Below are positions 51,691 through 63,139 of a DNA stretch of 64,000 nt, one piece after another (within the stretch, counting starts at the first letter, position 1; each line of letters starts with the position of its first letter). A program made the position numbers and the translations under genes. Below the pieces are notes generated by a model. It worked only from the letters and a program-made list of their open reading frames with translations, did not search any database and was not told the origin of the DNA. Source of the DNA: DAOQVR01 sp035341665 (lineage in GTDB: Bacteria; Chloroflexota; Anaerolineae; JAAYZQ01); contig DAOQVR010000013.1 in NCBI GenBank assembly GCA_035341665.1, positions 1 through 64,000 of the forward strand, written 5' to 3'.

Positions 51691-53049
51691 ATGCCGGTTG
51701 ATCCGTTCGTGGAGGCAGGGGCACGGCAGTGCATCACGACCTGCCTGGGCCTGGAGCCTGGGCAAGAGCTTGTCATCGTCGCCGACGAGACGACGCTGAG
51801 GACTGCCGAGATACTGGCGGGTGCAGCTGTTGCCCTGCGGGTGCCCCATACCATCATCGTCGTGCCTCTGTCGATCCAGCACCAAATCCCGGAGCCGGCC
51901 GAGATGAGCCTGCTCGCCCAGGGGGCCATCCGTCAGGCCAGGGCTATCCTCCTGTGCGTGAATGCCCAGCCCGATTGCCTTGCCTTCCGGCGCCATCTGC
52001 TTGAGACCCACTGGAGCGCCCGCACACGCATCGGCCATATGCCAGGCGCCGAGCCCGACCTGCTCAAGCTCGCCAACGCGGACATGGAGCGGCTCGTGTC
52101 TGATTGCCATTGCGTCGAAGTTGCCTTTGCCCGCGGACGGCGCCTGGAGCTAACCAGCTTCTCGCCCGACGGTGTGCCGCATCACCTGACTGCGGACATC
52201 GGGGGCTGGGAGAGGCTTCCCGTTGCGAGTGACGGCCTGATCGACGATGGCGCCTGGGGCAATGTCCCTTCCGGCGAAACCTACATAGCGCCCCTAGAGG
52301 GAACCGCTGAGGGAAGCGTCTGCGTGACCGGCTCCGTCCCGGGCCGTGCCCTCACGCCAAGCGAGGCCTTTGTCGTGCGTTTTCAGCAGGGGCGCCTGCG
52401 CGCCGTCGAGCCGGAGCGCGGTCCCGCTGTGCAGTGGCTCGAGCATACCCAGTTTCAGCGCGCCAGGGCACAACACGACCGCAACTGGGCCGTACTCGCC
52501 GAAGTCGGGGTCGGACTCAACCCGGTGGTAGAGAGCCTCACCGGCAACTCCCTGCACGATGCAAAGGCTGCCGGTACCGTCCACATCGGCCTCGGAAGCA
52601 ATACCTTCATGGGCGGCCGAACCCGGGCGTCCATACACTGCGACCTTGTCATTCGCCGGCCCATCCTTTCCGTAGACCGGAAGACGCTCCTCGACCGCGG
52701 TCGGTTGCGCTATGTGCCTTCCGAGTGGCAGGAGACCGCCGTCCAGGTACCCCTGGAAGATAGCCCGCTCCATGCCGCCCGAGATGTCTCGAGGTCAGGC
52801 GTCCAGGGCCAGCGCACGCCAAACGGCCGCCTCCTGCGCGTGCTGCGCCCCGAGCCCGGGCGCGTCTCGTCCTGCCCCGTCGGAGACGACGAGACGGCGT
52901 CGCTCGCTGCAACGCTATACGAGGTCATACCTGACGAGGGCGACTGGCTAGCGATATCAGAGCTCGCCACCTACGCTCGGGCAGACGCCGGGCTGGTCCG
53001 GCGCGTGCTGCATGTCATGGGCAGCTACGGCCTCGTTCGGCACCGGTAG
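51691..53049 (+). CDS. M29-like metallopeptidase with a C-terminal winged-helix-like segment
   Basis: 452 residues. The M29 (aminopeptidase T) core can be followed with all five metal ligands in order: Glu196 (PSGETYIAP), Glu271 (LAEVGVGLNP), His298 (GTVHIGLG), His316 and Asp318 (IHCDLV). The last 65 residues (SLAATLYEVIPDEGDWLAISELATYARADAGLVRRVLHVMGSYGLVRHR) look like a winged helix, which normal M29 enzymes lack. The next gene, an ATPase, begins 15 bases later, so this is the first gene of a three-gene operon. It may be a regulated peptidase or a sensor that uses the fold for peptide binding. Confidence 0.7.
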   Translation: MPVDPFVEAGARQCITTCLGLEPGQELVIVADETTLRTAEILAGAAVALRVPHTIIVVPLSIQHQIPEPAEMSLLAQGAIRQARAILLCVNAQPDCLAFRRHLLETHWSARTRIGHMPGAEPDLLKLANADMERLVSDCHCVEVAFARGRRLELTSFSPDGVPHHLTADIGGWERLPVASDGLIDDGAWGNVPSGETYIAPLEGTAEGSVCVTGSVPGRALTPSEAFVVRFQQGRLRAVEPERGPAVQWLEHTQFQRARAQHDRNWAVLAEVGVGLNPVVESLTGNSLHDAKAAGTVHIGLGSNTFMGGRTRASIHCDLVIRRPILSVDRKTLLDRGRLRYVPSEWQETAVQVPLEDSPLHAARDVSRSGVQGQRTPNGRLLRVLRPEPGRVSSCPVGDDETASLAATLYEVIPDEGDWLAISELATYARADAGLVRRVLHVMGSYGLVRHR

Positions 53050-53064
53050 GAGGAGAGTAACACG

Positions 53065-54567
53065 ATGACCAAAGCCTGGCCACCCATCCTTCGCCGGCTG
53101 GCTGAGGAGGTGGGCTACCGCGTCCAGGCAGTCGGGCCCTGCCTCGGACTGCAGCTCTTCGAGATCGATCTGTCGGGCTGGAAACTCAAGCTCTCGAACC
53201 GAACTCCCGTCGCCTGGGTGAGGGCCGCCGACCTGGAGGGCAGCTCCACCCAGCATCTCCTCCAGATCCTGGCTGACCTCCGCCGGCAGCGCGACTGGGG
53301 CCGCCAAACCGCTGTGGTGCTCATCGAAGGCGACAGCCGCTCTCTGCTCGCCTACACCACCAGCCCACTCTATAACCTCGCCGTTGTGGGTCAGGAAGAA
53401 CAGGAACGACTCGTGGCGTCGCGCCGGCCCAGCGGCGAGCTCCTCGATCTGATCTCGGCGCAGGTGCCCATATCCACCCTGGCACCCTACGAGACCCGCG
53501 CACCAGTGACCGGCAGCCGTTTCTTTGGCCGCGAGTATGAAGTGCAGCGTATCCTCAGCAACCCCGACACCAACCACGCCATCCTTGGCATCCGGCGCAT
53601 CGGCAAGACAAGTCTGCTGCGCGAAGTGGAGCGCATCTACCGCGAGGGCGGCGAGTCGGGCCACGTCGTCTACCTGGACTGCAGCGACTTGCTCAGCGCT
53701 GACGACTACATGCGCGAGGTGGTCCGCAAGCTAAATCCGCGCGAGCTCGTCCGCATGCACCTTCAGCAGACGGTCTTCTGGTTTCCCAACTTTCTTGAGC
53801 GGATGGCCCAGGCTCACAAGCCCAAGCTGGTTTTCTTTCTCGACGAGATCGACAACCTCGTGCTGATGCAGCGCGGCGACTGGGAGCTCTTCCGCATGTT
53901 GCGCGCTTCGTCAAACAAAGGCGCCTGCCAGTACATTATGGCTGGTTTTCGCGAAGCCATGAAGGAGCAGTACCTCCTCGACTCGCCCTTCTACAACTTC
54001 TGCCAGGAAGTACGTCTCAGTGAGTTCACGCGCCGCCAGGCCCACGACCTGATCATCACTCCTATGGAGAACCTTCGTGTTCACATCAAGGACCGTGACG
54101 AGGTCGTCGGCCGGGTCTACGAAGAGACCGCCGGCCATCCAAACCTCATGCAATACTACTGCATGATCCTGCTGCGCCGCTTGGACATGACCGGTGAGCG
54201 CGAAATCAGCTCCGAAAGCCTCATCGATGTCTATGCCGACGAGGGTTTCAAGGGTCACTTGCTGACCTCCTTCATGCAGAACACGGAGAAGCGCGAGAAG
54301 GCGATCGTCTATGCGGTCCTGCTTGCCAACGAGGACACGCCAGTCCGCGGATTCACCCAAGAGTTCATCGATGCCTCTCTGCGCAGGCAGGCGATTGCCT
54401 TCTCCGAGCAGACAATCGAGGACGCCTGCGATGTCCTCGTCCTGGCTGGCGTCTTCCACCGCAAGGGCAAGGAGTACTTTCTGACATCGCCTGTCTTCAC
54501 CAAGGTTCTCAGGCGCACCTATGACCTGGGTTACCTCTTTCGCAAGCTGAAGGAGGAGGGGCTATGA
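53065..54567 (+). CDS. P-loop ATPase of the ORC/STAND-like group
   Basis: 500 residues. A novel-looking N-terminal domain (about 1-145) precedes an AAA/STAND ATPase with FFGREYEV (153-160), Walker A GIRRIGKTS (175-183) and Walker B LVFFLDEID (255-263). A sensor-like arginine-containing stretch follows (AGFREAMKEQYLLDSPFYNF). The C-terminus is winged-helix-like (about 400-490). Such GREYE/GRxxE ATPases act as NTP-dependent switches in signalling or defence. It lies between the peptidase and the ATPase-phosphatase gene, and its stop overlaps the next start as ATGA. It is probably a physical partner of both. Confidence 0.78.
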   Translation: MTKAWPPILRRLAEEVGYRVQAVGPCLGLQLFEIDLSGWKLKLSNRTPVAWVRAADLEGSSTQHLLQILADLRRQRDWGRQTAVVLIEGDSRSLLAYTTSPLYNLAVVGQEEQERLVASRRPSGELLDLISAQVPISTLAPYETRAPVTGSRFFGREYEVQRILSNPDTNHAILGIRRIGKTSLLREVERIYREGGESGHVVYLDCSDLLSADDYMREVVRKLNPRELVRMHLQQTVFWFPNFLERMAQAHKPKLVFFLDEIDNLVLMQRGDWELFRMLRASSNKGACQYIMAGFREAMKEQYLLDSPFYNFCQEVRLSEFTRRQAHDLIITPMENLRVHIKDRDEVVGRVYEETAGHPNLMQYYCMILLRRLDMTGEREISSESLIDVYADEGFKGHLLTSFMQNTEKREKAIVYAVLLANEDTPVRGFTQEFIDASLRRQAIAFSEQTIEDACDVLVLAGVFHRKGKEYFLTSPVFTKVLRRTYDLGYLFRKLKEEGL

Positions 54568-56993
54568 GCGGCGAGCTCGCTTCTCTGCCGGGCGACGAGG
54601 CCTGGTCTCCCTCACGCGCCTTGCTCAGCCACCAGAAGGAGGCCGTTCAGCAAATCCTAGAGTCGATCGACGAGGGAAGCTACGTCACGCTGTTGGGCCC
54701 CCACTTCTCCGGCAAGACCCTCCTGGTGCAGGCAGTCGCCGAGGCGCTGGAGAAGCGCGCCTATCCACCCTGTGTCTACGTCGACCTGTCGCGGTTGGCC
54801 GCCTCCACCGCGCGCGGCTTCTTCGGCGACCTGGCGCGCGTGACAACCCACCGGTTGGCCGAGTCGACCCGCCTCCACCTGGAGGCACCCCACGCTGCCG
54901 CTGCCACCAGCGCCGACTATCGCAGTCTCCTCGTCGGCGCGGTCGCCCAGCTGGACGACGACCTGGTCTTGCTGCTCGATCACCTCGAGTCGCTCCCCAC
55001 AGATCTGGCGCAGGCCCTCCTGACGTCCCTGCGGGCAGCCTACATGGAGCAGTCGACCATGGCATGCCGGCTGCTGGTGGTCGCCTCGGGCGCTCTCTCC
55101 TTCGCCGGACTCACAGTGGGCGAGTCGTCGCCCTTTCGCGGAATCGCCCGCCGGGTGTACGTCCGTGATCTGTCCGAGGCGGAAAGCGAAGCCCTTATTG
55201 CTGAGGAGATAGCCCGCGAACAGGTGACCTCGACCCCGGGTGCCCGCCGCGAGCTCCTACGCGCCACGCGCGGCGACCCTACACTTATCCGGCACATCAC
55301 CCGCGATGCCACTCGTGCCGCGCAGGCGACTCATTCCGCCAAGCTCACGGTGCGCACCGTGAATCTGGTGGTGCGCCACTTCTTGGACGGCGAAGTCTCG
55401 GTCTATGCTCCACTGCAGGAGGCCGTCCGCCGGATCGAGGATGAACCCGAGCTGCTACGCTGTGTTCTGCTCCTCCTAAGGCACGGCACCCTGCCCCGCT
55501 CCGAGTTGCCACTCCCTCTCTCGCCCGACGTCGATCCTCTTTACCTTACCGGTGTCGCCGAGCGCCTCGATGGGGATCGCTACCGCCTGCGCAACGACAT
55601 CTGCCGGCGCTACCTCGCTGAGCGGCTCGCCCCCGGGCGCGTTGGACACCTCCTGACCATGGCCGGTGAGTGGAACTCGGCTATCGATTACCTGGAATCA
55701 AGCCTCGCCCGAGGCACTCAGGACAATCGGGCTGACCTGCTGCTGGCGACAATCCACTCCATGTATGCCTCCGAGGACGTTGGCCAGGCAGCGCACTATG
55801 TACTGCGCGGCCTGTTGGCGGGCTTCGGCATTCAGGAAGCCCAGGTGTGGATCGCACTGACCCACGAGCCAAGCCTCCGGCTACTGGAGCGGATTACGCG
55901 CGGCCGCGACCCGCAGGCACCCGGTGCCCAGCACGCCGTGTCTCTGGAGACCATCGGAGTGCAGGAGGACCGCCTGGAGGCACGCGCCTACCGCGAGGCA
56001 AGCCCGATGCGGGAGTTGGAGGGGACCAGCGGCATGCGGAGGGCCATCCCCTTGCTGGTACCGGGTCAGCGACCCCTGGGCGTTGTCTGCATGGTTGACG
56101 TGGCTGGTGAGCGTTTTACGGAGCAGCGCGAGCGCGACCTCCAGTTGCTGGGCTACCTGAACCAGGCCGCACGCGCTTTTCAGCAGGTAGGACGCCGCAC
56201 CCGCGAGTTGGCTCTCGCCGGCCGCGTGCAGGCCATGATGCTTCCTCAGGTGCCCTCAGTCCCGGGTTGGCAGCTGGCTGCCGTCTTGATGCCCGCCCGC
56301 CAGACTGCCGGCGACTTCTATGACCTCATCCCGCTCCGCGACGGGCGACTGGGCATTGCCGTCGCCGACGTCGCGGACAAGGGCATGGGCGCCGCGCTCT
56401 ACATGGCCCTCAGCCGCACACTGATCCGAACGCACGCCACGCTCAACCCAGGCGACCCGGCTCGTGTCCTATCAGAGGCCAACCGCGGCATGCTCCGCGA
56501 CGCGCCGGTCGGCCTCTTCGTGACTGTCTTTTACGGTGTGCTTGAGCCTGCTTCCGGGGACCTCGTCTACGCCAATGCGGGCCATCCGCCGCCCCTCCTG
56601 CTGCGCGCCACCGGTACTGCCCCCGAGGAGCTGGCCCGCACAGGTATGGCCTTGGGCGCAACCGCCGAGGAGATGTGGCGCACCCAGCACGTGCGCCTTG
56701 GCCCGTCGGACCTCCTCGTGTGCTACACCGACGGGTTGCCCGACGCGCACAGCGGGCAGCAGGCGCTCTTCGGAAAGGAGCGAATACTTGAAGTAGTGCG
56801 TGCCCATGCCAAGCGCACCGCACCTGAGGTGCAGGAGGCCCTCGTCGAGGCCGTGAACGGCTTCATTGGTGCCGAACCTCAGTTCGACGACCTGACGCTC
56901 CTCCTTCTCAAGCGCGAGGAGGCCGGCAGGCCGGTGGAGATACGCCCGCGCCCCCTTCCCGAATACCCGACCTTCCGCGCTCGCGTGATCTAG
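54564..56993 (+). CDS. ATPase-GAF-SpoIIE phosphatase fusion
   Basis: 809 residues. An N-terminal STAND-like ATPase has Walker A GPHFSGKT (45-52) and Walker B LVLLLDHLE (134-142). A helical winged-helix/arm region and a degenerate GAF-like domain (about 395-530) follow. The C-terminal SpoIIE-type PP2C phosphatase (about 560-785) has ARQTAGDFYDLI, VADVADKGMGAALYM, NAGHPPPLLL, CYTDGLPD and FDDLTLL; the metal-binding Asp residues are all present. Such phosphatases control partner-switching anti-sigma systems, but no anti-sigma antagonist is near. Here NTP and ligand sensing seem to be joined to dephosphorylation. Coupled to the previous gene. Confidence 0.85.
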   Translation: MSGELASLPGDEAWSPSRALLSHQKEAVQQILESIDEGSYVTLLGPHFSGKTLLVQAVAEALEKRAYPPCVYVDLSRLAASTARGFFGDLARVTTHRLAESTRLHLEAPHAAAATSADYRSLLVGAVAQLDDDLVLLLDHLESLPTDLAQALLTSLRAAYMEQSTMACRLLVVASGALSFAGLTVGESSPFRGIARRVYVRDLSEAESEALIAEEIAREQVTSTPGARRELLRATRGDPTLIRHITRDATRAAQATHSAKLTVRTVNLVVRHFLDGEVSVYAPLQEAVRRIEDEPELLRCVLLLLRHGTLPRSELPLPLSPDVDPLYLTGVAERLDGDRYRLRNDICRRYLAERLAPGRVGHLLTMAGEWNSAIDYLESSLARGTQDNRADLLLATIHSMYASEDVGQAAHYVLRGLLAGFGIQEAQVWIALTHEPSLRLLERITRGRDPQAPGAQHAVSLETIGVQEDRLEARAYREASPMRELEGTSGMRRAIPLLVPGQRPLGVVCMVDVAGERFTEQRERDLQLLGYLNQAARAFQQVGRRTRELALAGRVQAMMLPQVPSVPGWQLAAVLMPARQTAGDFYDLIPLRDGRLGIAVADVADKGMGAALYMALSRTLIRTHATLNPGDPARVLSEANRGMLRDAPVGLFVTVFYGVLEPASGDLVYANAGHPPPLLLRATGTAPEELARTGMALGATAEEMWRTQHVRLGPSDLLVCYTDGLPDAHSGQQALFGKERILEVVRAHAKRTAPEVQEALVEAVNGFIGAEPQFDDLTLLLLKREEAGRPVEIRPRPLPEYPTFRARVI

Positions 56994-57017
56994 TCCGCAC
57001 GCCAGTCGCCACCTCCC

Positions 57018-59078
57018 CTACACCCTCACCATCACATTCATCTGACTCGGTCCTCGGTTCGCCCACGCGAAGTAGGGGATTAGCGTCACCGGCTTGCCGG
57101 CTGCCGTTTGTCCGCGCAGCAGAGTAGGGGAGACACCCATGCCCGCCCAGTTCTCCTCAGCCTCTCCCGCTCCTGCCACTTCAGCCCGTAGGGACTCCGG
57201 ATCCACTCGCTCGCCGAACAGATCCAGCTCGGGGTTGTCTACGCTCTCTAGGCAGTACACCAGCGGCCCGCGCGTGATACTTGCTCTTCCATGGCTGCCA
57301 TGCACCAGGCATGACGTCCGCCGCACCACGATCGGCATCGGAAGCTCGAGGGTCACAGAATCTCCTGCTGCCCACCTCCGCCGCAGCGGCAGATAGAATG
57401 CTCCGTGTGGCGCATAGCCCGACGCAGTCGACACAGGGGTCCGGCGCACCACCGGCCGCGGTTCCCATGCCTCTCCATTCACCTGGACCGCCCAGCCGCG
57501 CGTCCAGCTCGGGATGCGCACCTGCAGCGTCCACACCGCCGCCGTGTGCACCTCGACATCGATGCGAACCCGACCTTCCCACGGCAACTCCGATGCAACC
57601 CGCAGCTCGACCCCCGGCGCCGCTTGCGCCCTGCACCCCACATACTGGTGCACCCAGAGGTCATACCCCTTGGCGGAGCCAGGCCCGGGCTCGTTCGCCT
57701 CCTCGACTGCCGAGACCAGGTACCTCCCTATCGCAGCCCACGTTCGCGATAGGTTTGATGGGCAGCACGGCACGGCGAACCACGTCCGGCGCTCGATGCC
57801 CATCCGGCACGCCAGCGGGTTGTTGTACAGGTACGACCTGCCGTCCAAGCCCATACCTACCGAGACAGCATTGTACATCTGCCACTCAAAGAGGTCCGCG
57901 TAGCGGGCCTCGCCTGTGAGCAGGACCATTTCCCAGTTCCAGAAGAGGCTGCCCAGCGCCGCGCACGTCTCCGAATACGAAGCCTCTGGGTCCAGCTCAT
58001 AGTCGCGGCCGAAGCCCTCGATCGCGGGCAAGGCCCCCAGCCCGCCGGTTACGTACATGCGTCGCCTCACCATCCGCTCCCATGTCGCCTCCAGAGCGGC
58101 CTGCAGCCCTGGATCACCCCCTTCGCGGGCGAGCATCGCAGCCGCCGTCGCTAGGTAGCAGAAGCGTACTGCATGCCCCACCGGCACCCGCGTCTCGCGC
58201 ATGGGGCGATGCTGCTGCAGCATCTTTCCCGACAGGGCACTCAGAAGCCGGCGCTGCCTTCCAAGCAGGACGCTCTTGGAGACGTTGTCGGGCGGCAGGC
58301 GAAAGCCGGCGTGCTCTGGGTGGAGTGCCACGTAACTCGCGCGCTGCGCCTCCACCTGGAGCTGGCGCGCGCGCCGGCTTGTCTCTTGCCGGCGGATGAG
58401 CCCTGCCCAGTGCGGGATCCGGCCGCGCCGCTCCACCAGTCGACGCGCCAGCTCCAGGTAGGATGCTTCCCCCGTCCGGCGGTAGAGCCTGACAAGCGCA
58501 ATCTCGATCTCCTCGTGCCCATCCGTATGCTCTGGTCCGGCCTCCATAAGCTCCCGCACCAGCAGGTCAGCCGCTCTGCGCGCGATTCCCATTCCTCCTC
58601 CCCGCTCGTTCCGCGAGGGCGGACGGTCGAAACGCTCTGTGCCTTCTCTCATGTCGTCATACGACACGCATGCTTCGACAAGGTGCCCCAGGCAGTAAAG
58701 CTCGTGCTCGATCTGCAGGTTCACCCACCGCTGTCCCGGAAAGTGCAGCTGGTTGTAGGTGTAGAGGTAACCGCCTGGCTCCTGTGCACGGGCGAGCAGG
58801 CCCACCAGGGTCTCGATTCTCTCGCTGAGGAGGGGTGAAGGGCGTGTCGTGGCGATCCGGCACGCCGCATCCAGCCACTTGTACGCGTCCGAGTCCGCAA
58901 AGAACCAACCCTCGCGGAAGCCCTCCTTGTCGCCTGCCGCGACGCGGAAATTGTCGATGCACCCGGTCGCCTCAAGCTGCTCCCACTGGTGGTGGACAGC
59001 CCGCACCGCATTGGTTTCCAGCCGCGGTGACCAGAAGCGATCCTCGATCGCGACCTCGCGTAAGCCTAGCTCTTGCAT
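57018..59078 (-). CDS. GH127-family glycosidase (beta-L-arabinofuranosidase type)
   Basis: 686 residues from ATG 59078. The catalytic cysteine motif is CCPSN and the acid/base glutamate lies in ASYSETCAAL; other landmarks are YKWLDAACRIA, GGYLYTYNQL and YVTGGLG. GH127 enzymes release L-arabinofuranose from plant glycans. No signal peptide, so it works on imported sugars. A sugar transporter is not adjacent. The region about residues 145-165 (RFDRPPSRNERGGG) appears as an insertion. The unit is leftward and single, with its own promoter. Confidence 0.85.
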   Translation of the reverse strand: MQELGLREVAIEDRFWSPRLETNAVRAVHHQWEQLEATGCIDNFRVAAGDKEGFREGWFFADSDAYKWLDAACRIATTRPSPLLSERIETLVGLLARAQEPGGYLYTYNQLHFPGQRWVNLQIEHELYCLGHLVEACVSYDDMREGTERFDRPPSRNERGGGMGIARRAADLLVRELMEAGPEHTDGHEEIEIALVRLYRRTGEASYLELARRLVERRGRIPHWAGLIRRQETSRRARQLQVEAQRASYVALHPEHAGFRLPPDNVSKSVLLGRQRRLLSALSGKMLQQHRPMRETRVPVGHAVRFCYLATAAAMLAREGGDPGLQAALEATWERMVRRRMYVTGGLGALPAIEGFGRDYELDPEASYSETCAALGSLFWNWEMVLLTGEARYADLFEWQMYNAVSVGMGLDGRSYLYNNPLACRMGIERRTWFAVPCCPSNLSRTWAAIGRYLVSAVEEANEPGPGSAKGYDLWVHQYVGCRAQAAPGVELRVASELPWEGRVRIDVEVHTAAVWTLQVRIPSWTRGWAVQVNGEAWEPRPVVRRTPVSTASGYAPHGAFYLPLRRRWAAGDSVTLELPMPIVVRRTSCLVHGSHGRASITRGPLVYCLESVDNPELDLFGERVDPESLRAEVAGAGEAEENWAGMGVSPTLLRGQTAAGKPVTLIPYFAWANRGPSQMNVMVRV

Positions 59079-59113
59079 GGGGGCATCCCTTCCAAGACGG
59101 ATTGACTGCGCGC

Positions 59114-59142
59114 AGGATAGCACAGAGGGTGAAGGCAGCCAA
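59114..59142 (-). promoter_or_regulatory. Promoter of the GH127 gene
   Basis: Minus strand TTGGCT (59142-59137), 17 bases, TATCCT (59119-59114), 35 bases before the start. Confidence 0.5.
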
Positions 59143-59183
59143 GAAGCGGCGTCTGGCCGGGCCGAGCAGTTGTGCGCCCAGGA

Positions 59184-59212
59184 TTGCCATGGCACCCAGT
59201 CTACGCTATCAT
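59184..59212 (+). promoter_or_regulatory. Promoter of the patatin gene
   Basis: TTGCCA, 17 bases, TATCAT, about 170 bases before the GTG start. Confidence 0.5.
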
Positions 59213-59383
59213 GGGTGCGCCGGCACAGCGTCTCGAGTCTTGCGCACGAGGTAGATCAAGCTGCACGAGCCTGGAGCATCAGATGATCCCGCCGGCGATG
59301 AACCTCTCTGGGGCTGCAAAGGGGGCGGACAAAGCAAGTGGGCCTCCTCAGCACCCTGGCTTCAACCCGAAGAGGAGGATGCA

Positions 59384-60319
59384 GTGAGACCCTTCCGCAA
59401 GAACGTCGCCCTAGCCGTGGACGGCGGGGGCCTGCGCGGCACAATCGTCACGCGTGCCCTCTCCCTGGTCGAAGAGTCCCTCGACTACCCTCTCCACAAA
59501 GTCGTGCATCTTGCCGCCGGAACCTCCACCGGCAGTGCCATAGCTGCCGGGATCGCCATGCGCCTTCCTGCCGCCCGCATCCACGCGCTCTACATGGAAA
59601 ACGCCCGGGCCATCTTTCGCAAGAGGCTGCGCTACTACTGGCCCTTCGCCCGCTTTCGCTACTCGGCGCGACCTCTTGCCGCCGCGCTCCATTCGGTCTG
59701 TGGCGAGCGCTGCATGGGGGACCTTTGGGTGGGTCCCCGCCCTCGCGATCTCGTCATCACCGTCCGTGATCTGCTGGACAGCCGCACGCGGTTCGTCAAG
59801 CCGTGGAAGCCCGACTATGCAGATTGGAAAATCTGGTACACGGTGCTCTGCAGCTGCTCGGTCCCAATTCTCTTCCCGCCCGTCGACGACCGTTTCGTGG
59901 ACGGTGGCTTTGGCTCCTACGTGAACCCCTGCTACCTGGCGGCCTACGAGGCTGTCTATTGTCTCGACTGGGACCCCGGGCAGACGACCCTGCTGAGCCT
60001 GGGTACCGGCCGTGGCCCATCTGGCTTCCTGCCCCACGACGTGCGGCGCTTACGCCTTTGGAACTGGGTCACTCCGGCCCTCGACACATTCATGACCGAC
60101 TCCAGCGATCAACAGGTCCGCCTCGTGCAGCAGTTTTTCCCCAAGCTCGACTTCCGCCGCTTCCAGGTCGAGATGGATACCCAGATCAGCACCAGCGACC
60201 CTTCCGCGCTTCCGGCACTGGAGCGTCTTGGTGAGCTGCTCGGGCAGATGATCCTGGACGACAAAGTCGACCCCAAGGTCGAGCGCACGCCCGGCAAGCC
60301 TCGCCGGCAACGCCGGTAG
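59384..60319 (+). CDS. Patatin-like phospholipase
   Basis: 311 residues from GTG 59384 with AGAGGAGG upstream. The oxyanion motif is DGGGLRG (13-19), the nucleophile elbow GTSTG has Ser48, and the catalytic Asp173 lies in FVDGGFG. The enzyme cleaves fatty acyl chains from phospholipids or related lipids, probably in the cytoplasm. A basic C-terminus (TPGKPRRQRR) may bind membranes. Patatins can be effectors of defence operons, but this gene has its own promoter and an unrelated neighbour. Confidence 0.85.
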   Translation: MRPFRKNVALAVDGGGLRGTIVTRALSLVEESLDYPLHKVVHLAAGTSTGSAIAAGIAMRLPAARIHALYMENARAIFRKRLRYYWPFARFRYSARPLAAALHSVCGERCMGDLWVGPRPRDLVITVRDLLDSRTRFVKPWKPDYADWKIWYTVLCSCSVPILFPPVDDRFVDGGFGSYVNPCYLAAYEAVYCLDWDPGQTTLLSLGTGRGPSGFLPHDVRRLRLWNWVTPALDTFMTDSSDQQVRLVQQFFPKLDFRRFQVEMDTQISTSDPSALPALERLGELLGQMILDDKVDPKVERTPGKPRRQRR

Positions 60320-60386
60320 CCGGTAGAGTGGCTTCTGGCCTCTCTCTAACACAACTCTAATACTCCTCACACGCTCATCTAACGCC

Positions 60387-60417
60387 CCCTGGCTATGATC
60401 GTTGTGATAAACCAGGG
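60387..60417. promoter_or_regulatory. Possible operator ahead of clpB
   Basis: CCCTGG (60387-60392) and CCAGGG (60412-60417) form an inverted repeat around a -10-like TATGAT (60394-60399). It is not a CIRCE element, and no good -35 box is at 17 bases. A heat-shock repressor site is possible but unproven. Confidence 0.35.
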
Positions 60418-60428
60418 AGAGGTTGGCT

Positions 60429-63020
<2,592 letters not shown>

Positions 63021-63077
63021 GCTGGACTCCTGGGCTGGGACACTGGTCTCTGTCGCACGGGGATGGCTCACCACCAC

Positions 63078-63106
63078 TTGCAGTGCCGGCACAAATCTGG
63101 TATAAT
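63078..63106 (+). promoter_or_regulatory. Promoter of the second Clp gene
   Basis: TTGCAG, 17 bases, TATAAT, 33 bases before ATG 63140. Confidence 0.75.
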
Positions 63107-63139
63107 CGTGTAACTACGGAGTGAAACGGAGAGTGAGCC

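Larger units (their letters stand above)
59079..59383. other. Divergent promoter region
   Basis: Between the leftward GH127 gene and the rightward patatin gene. Holds one promoter for each direction; nothing else was recognised. Confidence 0.55.

Noticed and set aside
54564..60319. Patatin as effector of the ATPase-phosphatase operon
   Set aside because: An oppositely oriented GH127 gene lies between them and the patatin gene has its own promoter.
60340..60428. CIRCE heat-shock element ahead of clpB
   Set aside because: No TTAGCACTC-type inverted repeat is present; only an unrelated CCCTGG/CCAGGG pair.
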